The notes under the pieces: model-generated
The model's input: only the letters and a program-made list of their open reading frames with translations
Told to the model about the DNA's origin: nothing
Database searches by the model: none
Origin: Burkholderiales bacterium UBA1834
GTDB taxonomy: Bacteria > Pseudomonadota > Gammaproteobacteria > Burkholderiales > Burkholderiaceae_C
Reading direction: 5' to 3'
Length of the DNA stretch: 8,466 nucleotides
NCBI GenBank assembly: GCA_002339015.1
Contig: DDJC01000036.1
Location: 1 to 8,466, forward strand
Translations under genes and position numbers: made by a program
Part shown: positions 1 through 5,687 of the stretch, piece by piece
How positions within the stretch are numbered: position 1 is the stretch's first letter
Layout: each line of letters starts with the position of its first letter

Positions 1-2
1 AC

Positions 3-125
3 GAGATGGCCGATGCACCAGGTAACAGTGACGCCGGAGCCGCTGAGACAGCCTTCATCGCGCTGCGTCGCGCCGAGGATTCGACCAATGTCTTTGCCCT
101 GGGAGGGCTTCTCGCACAGAAATAG
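3..125 (+). CDS. Possible C-terminal end of a plus-strand gene, product unknown (partial)
   Basis: An open frame enters from the left edge and ends at TAG (123-125), giving about 40 residues that finish with FALGGLLAQK. The composition (Ala, Leu, Glu, Arg; a run like ETAFIALRRAED) looks more protein-like than the other frames here. No domain is recognisable and the start lies outside the window. If real, it converges on the 259-aa minus-strand gene, leaving about 150 bp between the two stops. The alternative is a chance open frame, since only 40 codons are visible. Confidence 0.35.
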   Translation, partial: EMADAPGNSDAGAAETAFIALRRAEDSTNVFALGGLLAQK

Positions 126-128
126 CCG

Positions 129-169
129 CATGCTGTCCCATCCGAATGAAATTCATCATGGACAGCATG
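129..169. repeat. 10-bp perfect inverted repeat with a nested smaller hairpin
   Basis: CATGCTGTCC (129-138) is exactly mirrored by GGACAGCATG (160-169). The 21-nt loop contains a second short palindrome, ATGAA-A-TTCAT (146-156). It lies between two probable convergent stops, where a bidirectional terminator would be expected, but no T-tract follows on either strand. It could also be a protein-binding site or a mobile-element remnant. Confidence 0.5.
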
Positions 170-277
170 TCGGGCAGCGCTGGGCACGGCAGCAAAGAAT
201 ATGAATGTGAGCCGACCTTTTTGAACCGGTGTTGGGACCTGGACGCTAAGATCGGCTTGAGAAACTCTAGCGAAGGG

Positions 278-1057
278 TCAGTTGCCACTGCGAGCAAGCC
301 GGTTGTGCAAAAGGAACCAGCACATGTTCAAGGCGAAGGAGCGTCCCAGCCGAGCCATTTGCTCTTGCGGAATGCCGATGGGGCGGTGAGCGCCAGGGCT
401 GAGGAATCCAAAGACCCCGGCCAAGCCTTTCTCCTCTTCGACCGTGATTTCGCCACACTGGCGTAGAAATGCAATCACCGAGCCCCAGCTTGTCGGGTTG
501 TATGTGGCGACACCTGGATGCTGCTGTGCCACGCCAGCGGCGACATCCACAGCCAGGGTTTCGAGAGCGACCCGCGCATTCGTTAAAGCTGCGTTGTAGT
601 CCGGAGGACTGGCACGGAAAGCTTCAGCCGAATCATTGATCTTGTCGATGATGGCCTCATACTGCGGCGGAGCCGATTGACGGAGGGCTCGCACGAGATC
701 ATCCTCCATGGGGGCCGCATCGGCGATGGATGGATCGGCTTGCAGCAGTTTCTTGTCGTGGACCATATACCCATCCAGCAACAGGCACTGCGAGAGGTCA
801 TGCAAGCGCTCATCGAATACGTGCTTAGGCGAAACATTCTTGCGAAGACTTCCGATCGTTGCAACGATCTCCTGTAGTACGAGCAATAAAGTCCTGTCGT
901 CCTGGTCGCCGATGGTGTGGTTCAGACTCATCTGCAAGTTGGCATGCGACAAGGACAGATGCTGGACGCCGTACTTGGCCAACAGCGTGATTGATACGGC
1001 GACTTCCTGTTGCGCCAGAAACTGAGCAAGGGAATACCGGGTCCTGATACTGATCAT
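278..1057 (-). CDS. Hypothetical protein, 259 aa, possible abortive-infection/HEPN-like C-terminal domain
   Basis: I do not recognise this protein with certainty. The N-terminal half (about 1-110) is helical and contains a conserved-looking Leu-rich stretch around residues 57-72. The C-terminal part has NAALTNARVALETLAVDV (155-172), then a Trp-Gly motif near 191, then FGFLSPGAHRP (216-226) and a final hydrophobic helix near 240-250. The 'alanine/arginine helix, then a Gly/His turn, then closing helix' pattern resembles C-terminal domains of abortive-infection proteins (Abi_C or HEPN-like), with His224 as a possible key residue. That link is pattern-based inference. Base composition is visibly lower in GC than ssb and parB, which suggests later acquisition. 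The ATG at 1057 has no clear Shine-Dalgarno. A small inverted repeat (TTGAG-CTA-CTCAA, 1058-1070) sits directly before it. A CTATCCCC palindrome lies 125 bp upstream. Confidence 0.75.
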   Translation of the reverse strand: MISIRTRYSLAQFLAQQEVAVSITLLAKYGVQHLSLSHANLQMSLNHTIGDQDDRTLLLVLQEIVATIGSLRKNVSPKHVFDERLHDLSQCLLLDGYMVHDKKLLQADPSIADAAPMEDDLVRALRQSAPPQYEAIIDKINDSAEAFRASPPDYNAALTNARVALETLAVDVAAGVAQQHPGVATYNPTSWGSVIAFLRQCGEITVEEEKGLAGVFGFLSPGAHRPIGIPQEQMARLGRSFALNMCWFLLHNRLARSGN

Positions 1058-1070
1058 TTGAGCTACTCAA
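1058..1070 (-). promoter_or_regulatory. Small inverted repeat abutting the start codon of the 259-aa gene
   Basis: TTGAG-CTA-CTCAA directly precedes the ATG and occupies the place where a ribosome binding site would be. No AG-rich Shine-Dalgarno sequence is visible. It might restrict translation or bind a protein; a 5-bp arm is short enough to be chance. Confidence 0.3.
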
Positions 1071-1173
1071 GGAAGAACCAGCCTTCAGTATGCCGTCAAG
1101 GTCGGCAGTTTGATCGGAACGAGCTTCGTCGTGTAGCCGCCGATCGACTGGGCTTCCGTGGACGTTGATAGAG

Positions 1174-1187
1174 CTATCCCCTGGGGA
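1174..1187. promoter_or_regulatory. CTATCCCC palindrome, copy 3 (candidate operator/promoter element)
   Basis: This site carries CTATCCCCTGGGGA, the 14-bp core shared exactly with sites near 3246 and 4397. Here the distal arm is imperfect (GGGGAAA instead of GGGGATA). It lies between ssb and the 259-aa gene, 125 bp upstream of that gene's ATG. A one-nucleotide centre cannot make a good RNA hairpin, so a dimeric protein-binding site is more likely than a terminator. Confidence 0.6.
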
Positions 1188-1207
1188 AATCTTGCGTAAG
1201 CAGGAGG

Positions 1208-1222
1208 GAAGCTAAGAGCTTC
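1208..1222 (-). terminator. Weak hairpin downstream of ssb
   Basis: GAAGCT-AAG-AGCTTC forms a 6-bp stem with a 3-nt loop about 16 bp after the ssb stop. No T-run follows on the minus strand, so an intrinsic terminator is only a possibility. Confidence 0.25.
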
Positions 1223-1237
1223 GCCCCCCATGTTGGG

Positions 1238-1690
1238 TCACTTCCTCCGCTTCGCCTCCTTCGGCGCAGCCGGCTCCTGGGCGGCCTGGGGCTTCGACTC
1301 CTCCTCCTGCACAGCCTCCTTCGACCTGGGGCTGAGGGTCACGGACTCGATGCGGAACGGCAGAATGCCGACGCTGCGCGCGTTGACCTGCCAGGTCTCG
1401 CGCGGCTGATCCTCGTTGTCCGTCCAGGGCTCGCGCTCCATGCGGCCGATGACCAGTACGCGCATGCCCTTCTGGTAGAGGTCCTTCCAGTGCGCGGCGT
1501 CGCGGTGCCAGATTTCCACCGGCGCCCAGAAGCCGCCGCGATCCTCGAAGGTGCCATCCTTCTTGGGAATGGGGTTGTCGAAATAGACGTTCAGGCGAAG
1601 CAGGCGGCTGGGTTCTTCGTTGCCGTTGGGGAACTCCCGGTACTCGGGGGGTGAACCGATGTTGCCTTCGCCGATGAAGTGTGTGCTCAT
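1238..1690 (-). CDS. ssb: ICE single-stranded DNA-binding protein
   Basis: The 150-aa protein fits the OB-fold SSB class carried by ICEclc-type elements. It would coat the transferred or replicating single-stranded form of the element. The OB-fold region covers about residues 1-118, with strand-like segments at RLLRLNVYFD (about 29-38), FWAPVEIW, MRVLVIGRM and TWQVNARSVGIL. The tail (about 119-150) is charged, Ala/Pro/Glu-rich and ends in KEAKRRK. It lacks the acidic tip ending in Pro-Phe that host SSBs use to recruit partners. The ATG at 1690 has GGAG 8 nt upstream (1699-1702). It is the last gene of the PFL_4669-DUF3158-ssb trio, 69 bp after the DUF3158 gene. In ICEclc the equivalent operon is expressed in transfer-competent cells from the inrR promoter (established for that element; inferred here from gene order). 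Confidence 0.92.
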   Translation of the reverse strand: MSTHFIGEGNIGSPPEYREFPNGNEEPSRLLRLNVYFDNPIPKKDGTFEDRGGFWAPVEIWHRDAAHWKDLYQKGMRVLVIGRMEREPWTDNEDQPRETWQVNARSVGILPFRIESVTLSPRSKEAVQEEESKPQAAQEPAAPKEAKRRK

Positions 1691-1759
1691 AGTGCAATCT
1701 CCGTGGTGGTTGAAATACCCGCGCCTGGTCGGCGCCGGGCGCGGAGGTACCCGACGCGA

Positions 1760-2287
1760 TCACCGATCGCGCATTGCGGTTGGGATGGACTTGAGCCTGC
1801 GTAGGTAGACCTCTTCCGCCTCCGCAGCCTTGCTGGCGCATTCCTGTGCCTGCCTGCCCAAGGTGTGCAACAGGCTGATCTGCATGTTCAGCGTGATGCG
1901 CTGCAGCTCGATCGCGTGCAGGTCGGCCAGCAGGTTGACCGGCATGCTGGTGCTCGCCATCAGCTCCTGCCACAGCGCCACGCCCATGGCCGAGCGGTCG
2001 TGTCTGCGCCAGCGAAGAAAGGCGGTGCCTGCGCCAGTGGTCTGCTGGGCCAGCTCGATGGGCAACAGGTGGAAGGGGTGCCCGTTCGCCTGGGACAACA
2101 CCTGCCGCTGCGACAAGGCGATGAATTCGTCGCGCATGGCGAAGCACTGGCTGGCCCAATCCTCCAGAGGCCCCTTACCTTTAAAAGGCTTTAAAAGGCC
2201 TTTTAGAGAGGCCGCGTGTTCCAGCCGCATGAAGGCTGCCTGTTCCAGAGCGCGGAAGTAGCGGGTGTCCTGATTCAGATCGCTCAT
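1760..2287 (-). CDS. DUF3158 family ICE protein (positional counterpart of ICEclc InrR)
   Basis: The 175-aa protein is of the DUF3158 family, which is restricted to ICE/genomic-island backbones of this class. Recognisable stretches include HAASLKGLLKPFKGKGPLE (about 25-43), PIELAQQTTGAGTAFLRWRR (about 76-95) and a C-terminal helical region with LNMQISLLHTLGRQAQECAS. No catalytic motif is visible and it is mostly helical. Its ATG overlaps the stop of the upstream PFL_4669 gene (ATGA, 2284-2287), so translational coupling is likely, with GAGGA as a plausible ribosome site. In ICEclc the gene before ssb is inrR, which raises integrase expression in the transfer-competent subpopulation; equating the two rests on gene order and memory. 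Odd point: the codons for LLKPFKG contain a tandem AT-rich repeat in otherwise GC-rich sequence. Confidence 0.87.
   Translation of the reverse strand: MSDLNQDTRYFRALEQAAFMRLEHAASLKGLLKPFKGKGPLEDWASQCFAMRDEFIALSQRQVLSQANGHPFHLLPIELAQQTTGAGTAFLRWRRHDRSAMGVALWQELMASTSMPVNLLADLHAIELQRITLNMQISLLHTLGRQAQECASKAAEAEEVYLRRLKSIPTAMRDR
2180..2204. repeat. Tandem 10-bp repeat merging into a 12-bp palindrome, inside the DUF3158 gene
   Basis: TTTAAAAGGC occurs twice head to tail (2180-2189, 2190-2199), and the second copy runs into the perfect palindrome AAAAGGCCTTTT (2193-2204). It encodes the conserved-looking LLKPFKG part of the protein, so protein constraint may explain it. The A+T-rich codons are unusual for this neighbourhood. 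Confidence 0.45.
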
Positions 2288-3090
2288 GCCTGCGCGTCCT
2301 CGTCTCCGGCGCCTTCAGGTGCTTCGGACTCCGGTGTCCCGGCAACGATGTTCTCGTCGCTGGGGATGCTGGAAGGAGCCGCTGTGGCAGGATCATCGCC
2401 ACGCTGCTGCAGGCCACGGCGCATGATGGGCGGCGCGAACTTCGAGCGGCGCGTGCCTTCCACGACTTGCTGTGGCAGTTCGCCGAACTTCTCCAGCGCC
2501 GCCCGCGCAGCAGCGTTCTTCGAGGCGAAGTCGTCGCGAGTGCAGCCCGAGTATCGGTACTGCTGGGCCAGTGAGAACAGGCTGCGAAGTGCGTGCGCGC
2601 CCTCGTTGAGCCAGCGCTCCAGTGTGCTGCGGTCGATGAGGGCGGTGTGGTGCGCGAGGATCAGCTTGCGGGCGATGTCGTCGTAGTCGGCCAGCAAATA
2701 CACGGCGGCAAAGCCGAGTTGGGCATTGACGAACAGCGGCAGCTTGACGGGCTGCACGTTCAGGTTCTCGCCCAAGCTGAGAGCGGCGGGCACACCGGCC
2801 AGTGCCTGGTCCACCTGCTCGCGCAGCGATTGCAGTGTGGTCCTGGTCTGGTCGAGCTTGTCTTCGATGCGCAGCATCCACCAGTCCGAATACGGGTCGT
2901 CCTGCTCCGAGCCGCGCTTCATCTTGTTCATCACAGAGATGTAGCCGTTCAGGCCGACGATGCCCGGTCGCCCTTCGGCGGCGGCACGTCCGTGCCAGAT
3001 GCGGGAAGCGTGGTGGGTATGCAGCGTCAGCGACATCGCGCTGCGCAAGGAGCCGAGATTCAGTTGCAGGGGGTCGTTGGTAGTTGCCAT
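2284..3090 (-). CDS. Integrating conjugative element protein, PFL_4669 family (TIGR03761)
   Basis: The 268-aa protein matches the PFL_4669 family found beside ssb in PFGI-1/ICEclc class elements; its biochemical function is unknown. Seen in the sequence: an N-terminal conserved-type block PLQLNLGSLRSAMSLTLHTH (7-26), GRPGIVGLNGYISVMNKM (about 40-57), an acidic-aromatic DDPYSDWWMLRIEDKLD (about 64-80), a helical middle and a disordered acidic C-terminus (about 225-268). I chose the ATG at 3090. A GTG at 3132 would add 14 residues but has no ribosome site and departs from the family-like N-terminus. It is the first gene of a three-gene operon (overlapping DUF3158, then ssb). The 208-bp region upstream holds a CTATCCCC palindrome 164 bp before the ATG. 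It corresponds by position to orf95213 of ICEclc. Confidence 0.88.
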   Translation of the reverse strand: MATTNDPLQLNLGSLRSAMSLTLHTHHASRIWHGRAAAEGRPGIVGLNGYISVMNKMKRGSEQDDPYSDWWMLRIEDKLDQTRTTLQSLREQVDQALAGVPAALSLGENLNVQPVKLPLFVNAQLGFAAVYLLADYDDIARKLILAHHTALIDRSTLERWLNEGAHALRSLFSLAQQYRYSGCTRDDFASKNAAARAALEKFGELPQQVVEGTRRSKFAPPIMRRGLQQRGDDPATAAPSSIPSDENIVAGTPESEAPEGAGDEDAQA

Positions 3091-3230
3091 GGTGTCCGCT
3101 CGCTGTGGGAAAAGAGCCGTCAGGATCGGCACGCAGCGGAAGGCAGTCAGTCAACAAACCGAAATCAACCAGTCCCCGGTTGTCGTAGCGATGAGCAGTT
3201 CGCGAAGCGCCAGGGGATTCGGCTCACTTA

Positions 3231-3244
3231 CATGCAGTTGCATG
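3231..3244. repeat. CATGCA-GT-TGCATG inverted repeat next to the promoter palindrome
   Basis: A 6-bp-arm inverted repeat with a 2-nt centre ends one base before the CTATCCCC palindrome (3246-3262), on the side facing the PFL_4669 gene. It may be a second operator or overlap the core promoter. The other two palindrome sites lack it. Confidence 0.5.
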
Positions 3245-3245
3245 T

Positions 3246-3262
3246 CTATCCCCTGGGGATAG
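3246..3262. promoter_or_regulatory. CTATCCCC-T-GGGGATAG perfect palindrome, copy 2 (candidate operator of the PFL_4669-DUF3158-ssb operon)
   Basis: This is the best of the three copies: perfect 8-bp arms around a single T. It lies 164 bp upstream of the PFL_4669 ATG. A partial copy in the opposite orientation, CCAGGGGAT, occurs at 3210-3218. In ICEclc the promoter of the equivalent operon (PinR) is switched on by BisDC. Assigning this palindrome to BisDC is inference; the repeat itself is directly seen. Confidence 0.65.
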
Positions 3263-3298
3263 CTCCACTGAGCGCTATGAAGGCCTACAAGGCTTGCG

Positions 3299-4321
3299 TC
3301 AAGCGCGGAACCGCACAGAACGAGCCGTGATCTTTTCGCCGTCGGAGCTGAGCTGTATGACCCAGTTGTTCGACGAGTTGATGAAAACGTCGTGAAGCAT
3401 CTCGCCGAATTTTTCCTTCGAGTAGGACATGTCCGAACCGATATCGGCCAAAGCCCCGGCCAGGTAGTCCGGCAAGCGGATCAACGGATCAAACCTGTGC
3501 TTTCCCGTTGGATTCGGAAGCTCGAACATGGTTTTGGGCAAATCGAGTATCAGGAGTCCCTCGGCCGTGTGCTCCAGGTCGGGCAGGCTCGACGACATGA
3601 GCATGAAGTAGAGGTAAGCCAGGTCGTAGACCACGGTCTCGTTGTGCTCTATCAATTTATCCCTGTCGGAGATCCAGCGAAGGTAGCCAGCACCCGTGGC
3701 CTGCGTCACGAGATAGAACATCGTTGCCGCGAATCCAGATGCCAGATGAATCTGTCGAGACAGCTTGGCATTCACCTGCTTGCGGGCCAGATCCTTCTCA
3801 AAGGTTCGGAGCCGCTGCAGGACTTCATCGAAGTAAGCCGGGTCCAAGGATGCGCTGGGAGGCGAGTTTCTCCGGAAGGTCTCGATCAACTCGCAGGCGT
3901 CCGGAATAAAGCTGGCCATGTGCTCTACCTTTAGGTAGTCGCGCAAAAGAGCTGCATCTCGGTCAATGACGAAGGACACGCTGAACGTGATCGGCTTCGG
4001 GCAGGTCAGATACTGCTTCAGTCCTAGTGGAATCTGCCTGACATTCTTGATGTCATTGGGGGCTGCAGCCGAGAGGTATGCAGAGATGTTGTCCGTAGTG
4101 TCGTGATTGGCGATGACCACGAAGGAGAAGACGTCGTTCTTCTTGCCTTCATCTCCGATGCAATAGTCCGAAACGATGGTCCACGGCATCCCGGCGGGAT
4201 AGCCAGAGAACCACTGCTTCATCAGTTGCTGGATCGTCTTGGACGCCTTGATGAATACCGGCAGCAAATCCACCACGATTTTTCCTCCCCTCTTGATGCT
4301 CGCAATACGGATTTGCGACAT
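3299..4321 (-). CDS. Hypothetical cargo protein, 340 aa, possible distant DUF3800-like fold
   Basis: I do not recognise this protein firmly. It has PWTIVSDYCIGDEGKKNDVF (46-65), followed by a strand-like FSFVVIANHD; an Arg-Asp motif WISDRDKLIEH (216-226); and LIRLPDYLAGALADI (280-294). A Asp-rich N-terminal strand together with a C-terminal 'xxDYLAG' helix recalls DUF3800 proteins (RNase H-like fold), but the similarity is faint and the family is poorly characterised. No signal peptide is visible; a hydrophobic stretch at about 193-207 looks like a buried helix. GC is visibly lower than in the flanking backbone genes, and it separates the STY4528 gene from the PFL_4669 operon, so it looks like an insertion. 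The ATG at 4321 has no strong Shine-Dalgarno; no other ATG occurs before residue 35. A CTATCCCC palindrome lies 84 bp upstream. Confidence 0.8.
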   Translation of the reverse strand: MSQIRIASIKRGGKIVVDLLPVFIKASKTIQQLMKQWFSGYPAGMPWTIVSDYCIGDEGKKNDVFSFVVIANHDTTDNISAYLSAAAPNDIKNVRQIPLGLKQYLTCPKPITFSVSFVIDRDAALLRDYLKVEHMASFIPDACELIETFRRNSPPSASLDPAYFDEVLQRLRTFEKDLARKQVNAKLSRQIHLASGFAATMFYLVTQATGAGYLRWISDRDKLIEHNETVVYDLAYLYFMLMSSSLPDLEHTAEGLLILDLPKTMFELPNPTGKHRFDPLIRLPDYLAGALADIGSDMSYSKEKFGEMLHDVFINSSNNWVIQLSSDGEKITARSVRFRA

Positions 4322-4351
4322 AGCTATGGGCTGCGTTTCACAGCTTTCAGC

Positions 4352-4363
4352 CTATTGAAATAG
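4352..4363. repeat. CTATT-GA-AATAG small palindrome in the leader of the 340-aa gene
   Basis: A 5-bp-arm inverted repeat lies 31 bp upstream of the ATG, in an AT-richer pocket that could hold the -10 region (minus-strand TGCTATTTC). Possible operator or promoter overlap; short enough to be chance. Confidence 0.3.
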
Positions 4364-4396
4364 CATTGTTGCAGACGTTGCTGGCCTTCCTTGGCG

Positions 4397-4413
4397 CTAT
4401 CCCCTGGGGATAA
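4397..4413. promoter_or_regulatory. CTATCCCC palindrome, copy 1 (candidate operator/promoter of the 340-aa gene)
   Basis: CTATCCCCTGGGGATAA differs from the perfect copy at 3246 only in its last base. It starts 84 bp (centre) upstream of the 340-aa gene and ends 8 bp below the STY4528 stop at 4422. The single-base centre argues against an RNA terminator hairpin and for a dimeric DNA-binding site. Confidence 0.6.
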
Positions 4414-4421
4414 TCTCTGTT

Positions 4422-5684
4422 CTATGGCTTGCGAAACAACTCGCGCAGTCTGGCAATGTGCTGGCGGGCAACCTCGGGCGGCACTGGTTTACCCGGTGGT
4501 GGCGTGGGTGGGGCCGGCGGCCTTGATGGCCCCGCACTGGTTGCGGGCTTCAGCGCCGACGCAGGGTCGGACTTGGCCCATGCATTGAATTCGCCACGAA
4601 TGGCCCGCTGGATGATGCCGAACAGGTATCCCGCTGGATTGCGAATGCCGTGGTTGGCGCACCGTGCGGCCCATTCGTCCAACACGGCCTGCCTCAGCGA
4701 AGCATCGACCTGCTGCAACGCCACCTTGGCACCTGTCTGTTGCTCTGACTTCAGATCCGTGAACCGCTTGGGCCATTGCAGATCGCCCAGCGCGCGCGCC
4801 TGCGCGGTAGTACGTACTTCATTCATACGACTACTACGTACTGTACGGGCCTGTTTCGGATTCCGAAGAGAGCCGTCTGGCGCGGGTTTCGACCCTGCTT
4901 CGGAATCCGAAGTGGGGTCATCACGATTCCGAAGAAAGCTTGAATCACCATCTTCGGAATCGTGAGTGGCACCCTCCTGTGAATAACTTTCGGGCGCCCC
5001 GATGCCCCGGCTGGCAAGGCGTTCGGCCAGGACTTGCAGCCTGGACGGCAGGGTGCGCCCGGCCAGCAAGGGGTCTTCACCAATTTCCCGGAGGGTGTGC
5101 AAGCCCACGACCTGCACGGCCTTGGCGGAATGGCCCAGCGCCTGGCTGACGAGCTGCAGGTAGTCCGGGTCGAGCTGCATCGCTTCAAAGGGCGTCAGCG
5201 GCTCGTCGTGCAAGACATAGAGGTTGCCGAGGATGCGGCCGGTCTTGGCGTCGCGGCGGCGCCGTACCAGGCTCAGCCAGCGGGTCAGGCGCAGTAGCGT
5301 CAGCGCCCGGGCCACGGTTTCATGCGAGGCTTGGCCGGCGCAGGGCATCGAGGCTAGCCAGGGCCGTAACTGCTCATAGGTCGGGAATGCCGTCACGCCG
5401 TCGTCGTTGAGCATTAGCCGGAACACCTGCCAGGCGTTGCGCTCCAGCGGCGTCAGCCGGCGATCGAGGAACAGTCGCCGCGGCACGGTCTCATGCCGGT
5501 TGCCACTGAAGAGGAACGCATCGCCGGACGCTGCTGGCGTTGCAGGTGACGGCGCAGGTATAGGCATGCGCGTGGGGGTGGGCGTGGGCGGGCTGGGCCT
5601 GGGCGCAAGGTCTTTCAGCGCCGCGTCGAACAGGTCCGCGAGTGCGACGGGGCCACGGCGTGGTGCGGTGTCGTCCATGGCCAT
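4422..5684 (-). CDS. STY4528 family pathogenicity-island replication protein
   Basis: The 420-aa protein fits the STY4528 family of ICE and genomic-island replication proteins. A Pro/Thr-rich N-terminal segment (about 28-53) leads into a helical, winged-helix-like region (about 70-160) with LTPLERNAWQVFRLMLNDDG (77-96), a helix-turn-helix-like HETVARALTLLRLTRWLSLV (121-140) and a basic wing RRRRD, as in plasmid replication initiators. A polar, Asp/Ser-rich linker (about 230-300) follows, then a C-terminal domain with IRNPAGYLFGIIQRAIRGEF (347-366) and a Pro-rich tail (385-403). Its ATG is 3 bp after the DUF2857 stop, with no strong ribosome site, so translational coupling is likely. An internal cluster of inverted repeats encodes the linker, an arrangement known from phage lambda O and some plasmid rep genes where the origin lies inside the initiator gene. 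Origin binding is inferred, not shown. Confidence 0.87.
   Translation of the reverse strand: MAMDDTAPRRGPVALADLFDAALKDLAPRPSPPTPTPTRMPIPAPSPATPAASGDAFLFSGNRHETVPRRLFLDRRLTPLERNAWQVFRLMLNDDGVTAFPTYEQLRPWLASMPCAGQASHETVARALTLLRLTRWLSLVRRRRDAKTGRILGNLYVLHDEPLTPFEAMQLDPDYLQLVSQALGHSAKAVQVVGLHTLREIGEDPLLAGRTLPSRLQVLAERLASRGIGAPESYSQEGATHDSEDGDSSFLRNRDDPTSDSEAGSKPAPDGSLRNPKQARTVRSSRMNEVRTTAQARALGDLQWPKRFTDLKSEQQTGAKVALQQVDASLRQAVLDEWAARCANHGIRNPAGYLFGIIQRAIRGEFNAWAKSDPASALKPATSAGPSRPPAPPTPPPGKPVPPEVARQHIARLRELFRKP
4809..4842. repeat. Repeated TACGTACT motif in the replication gene
   Basis: AGTACGTACT (4809-4818) is a perfect palindrome, and its half TACGTACT recurs at 4835-4842, 24 bp on, followed by a further GTAC. 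The repeats encode VRTT and VRSS in the protein. It lies next to the larger inverted-repeat cluster at 4855-4965 and may be part of the same candidate origin. Confidence 0.4.
4855..4965. repeat. Iteron-like cluster of GATTCCGAA inverted repeats (candidate replication origin)
   Basis: Four copies of a GATTCCGAA core lie in alternating orientation: TTCGGATTCCGAA (4855-4867), CTTCGGAATCCGAAG (4898-4912), TCACGATTCCGAAGA (4921-4935) and TCTTCGGAATCGTGA (4951-4965). The last two are an exact 15-bp inverted repeat with a 15-nt spacer; the first is the exact reverse complement of 13 bp of the second, and both of these are themselves palindromic. They encode residues about 240-277 of the STY4528 protein, a low-complexity linker in which DSE.G...S.LRN occurs twice. 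Position within the initiator gene and repeat structure suggest an initiator-binding region; this is inference. Confidence 0.6.
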
Positions 5685-5687
5685 GGC

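Noticed and set aside
1212..2159. 315-codon minus-strand frame spanning ssb and DUF3158
   Set aside because: It is out of frame with both recognised genes, rich in Arg/Gly/Ala/Pro, and has no family resemblance.
3246..3262. Reading the CTATCCCC palindromes as rho-independent terminators
   Set aside because: The centre is one base and no T-run follows, so an RNA hairpin terminator is a poor fit; a DNA-binding site fits better.
2593..3330. 245-codon plus-strand frame opposite the PFL_4669 gene
   Set aside because: Shadow of a recognised family gene, and it runs through the promoter region and palindromes.
4855..4965. CRISPR array
   Set aside because: The repeats are short, alternate in orientation, have irregular spacing and lie in a coding frame.
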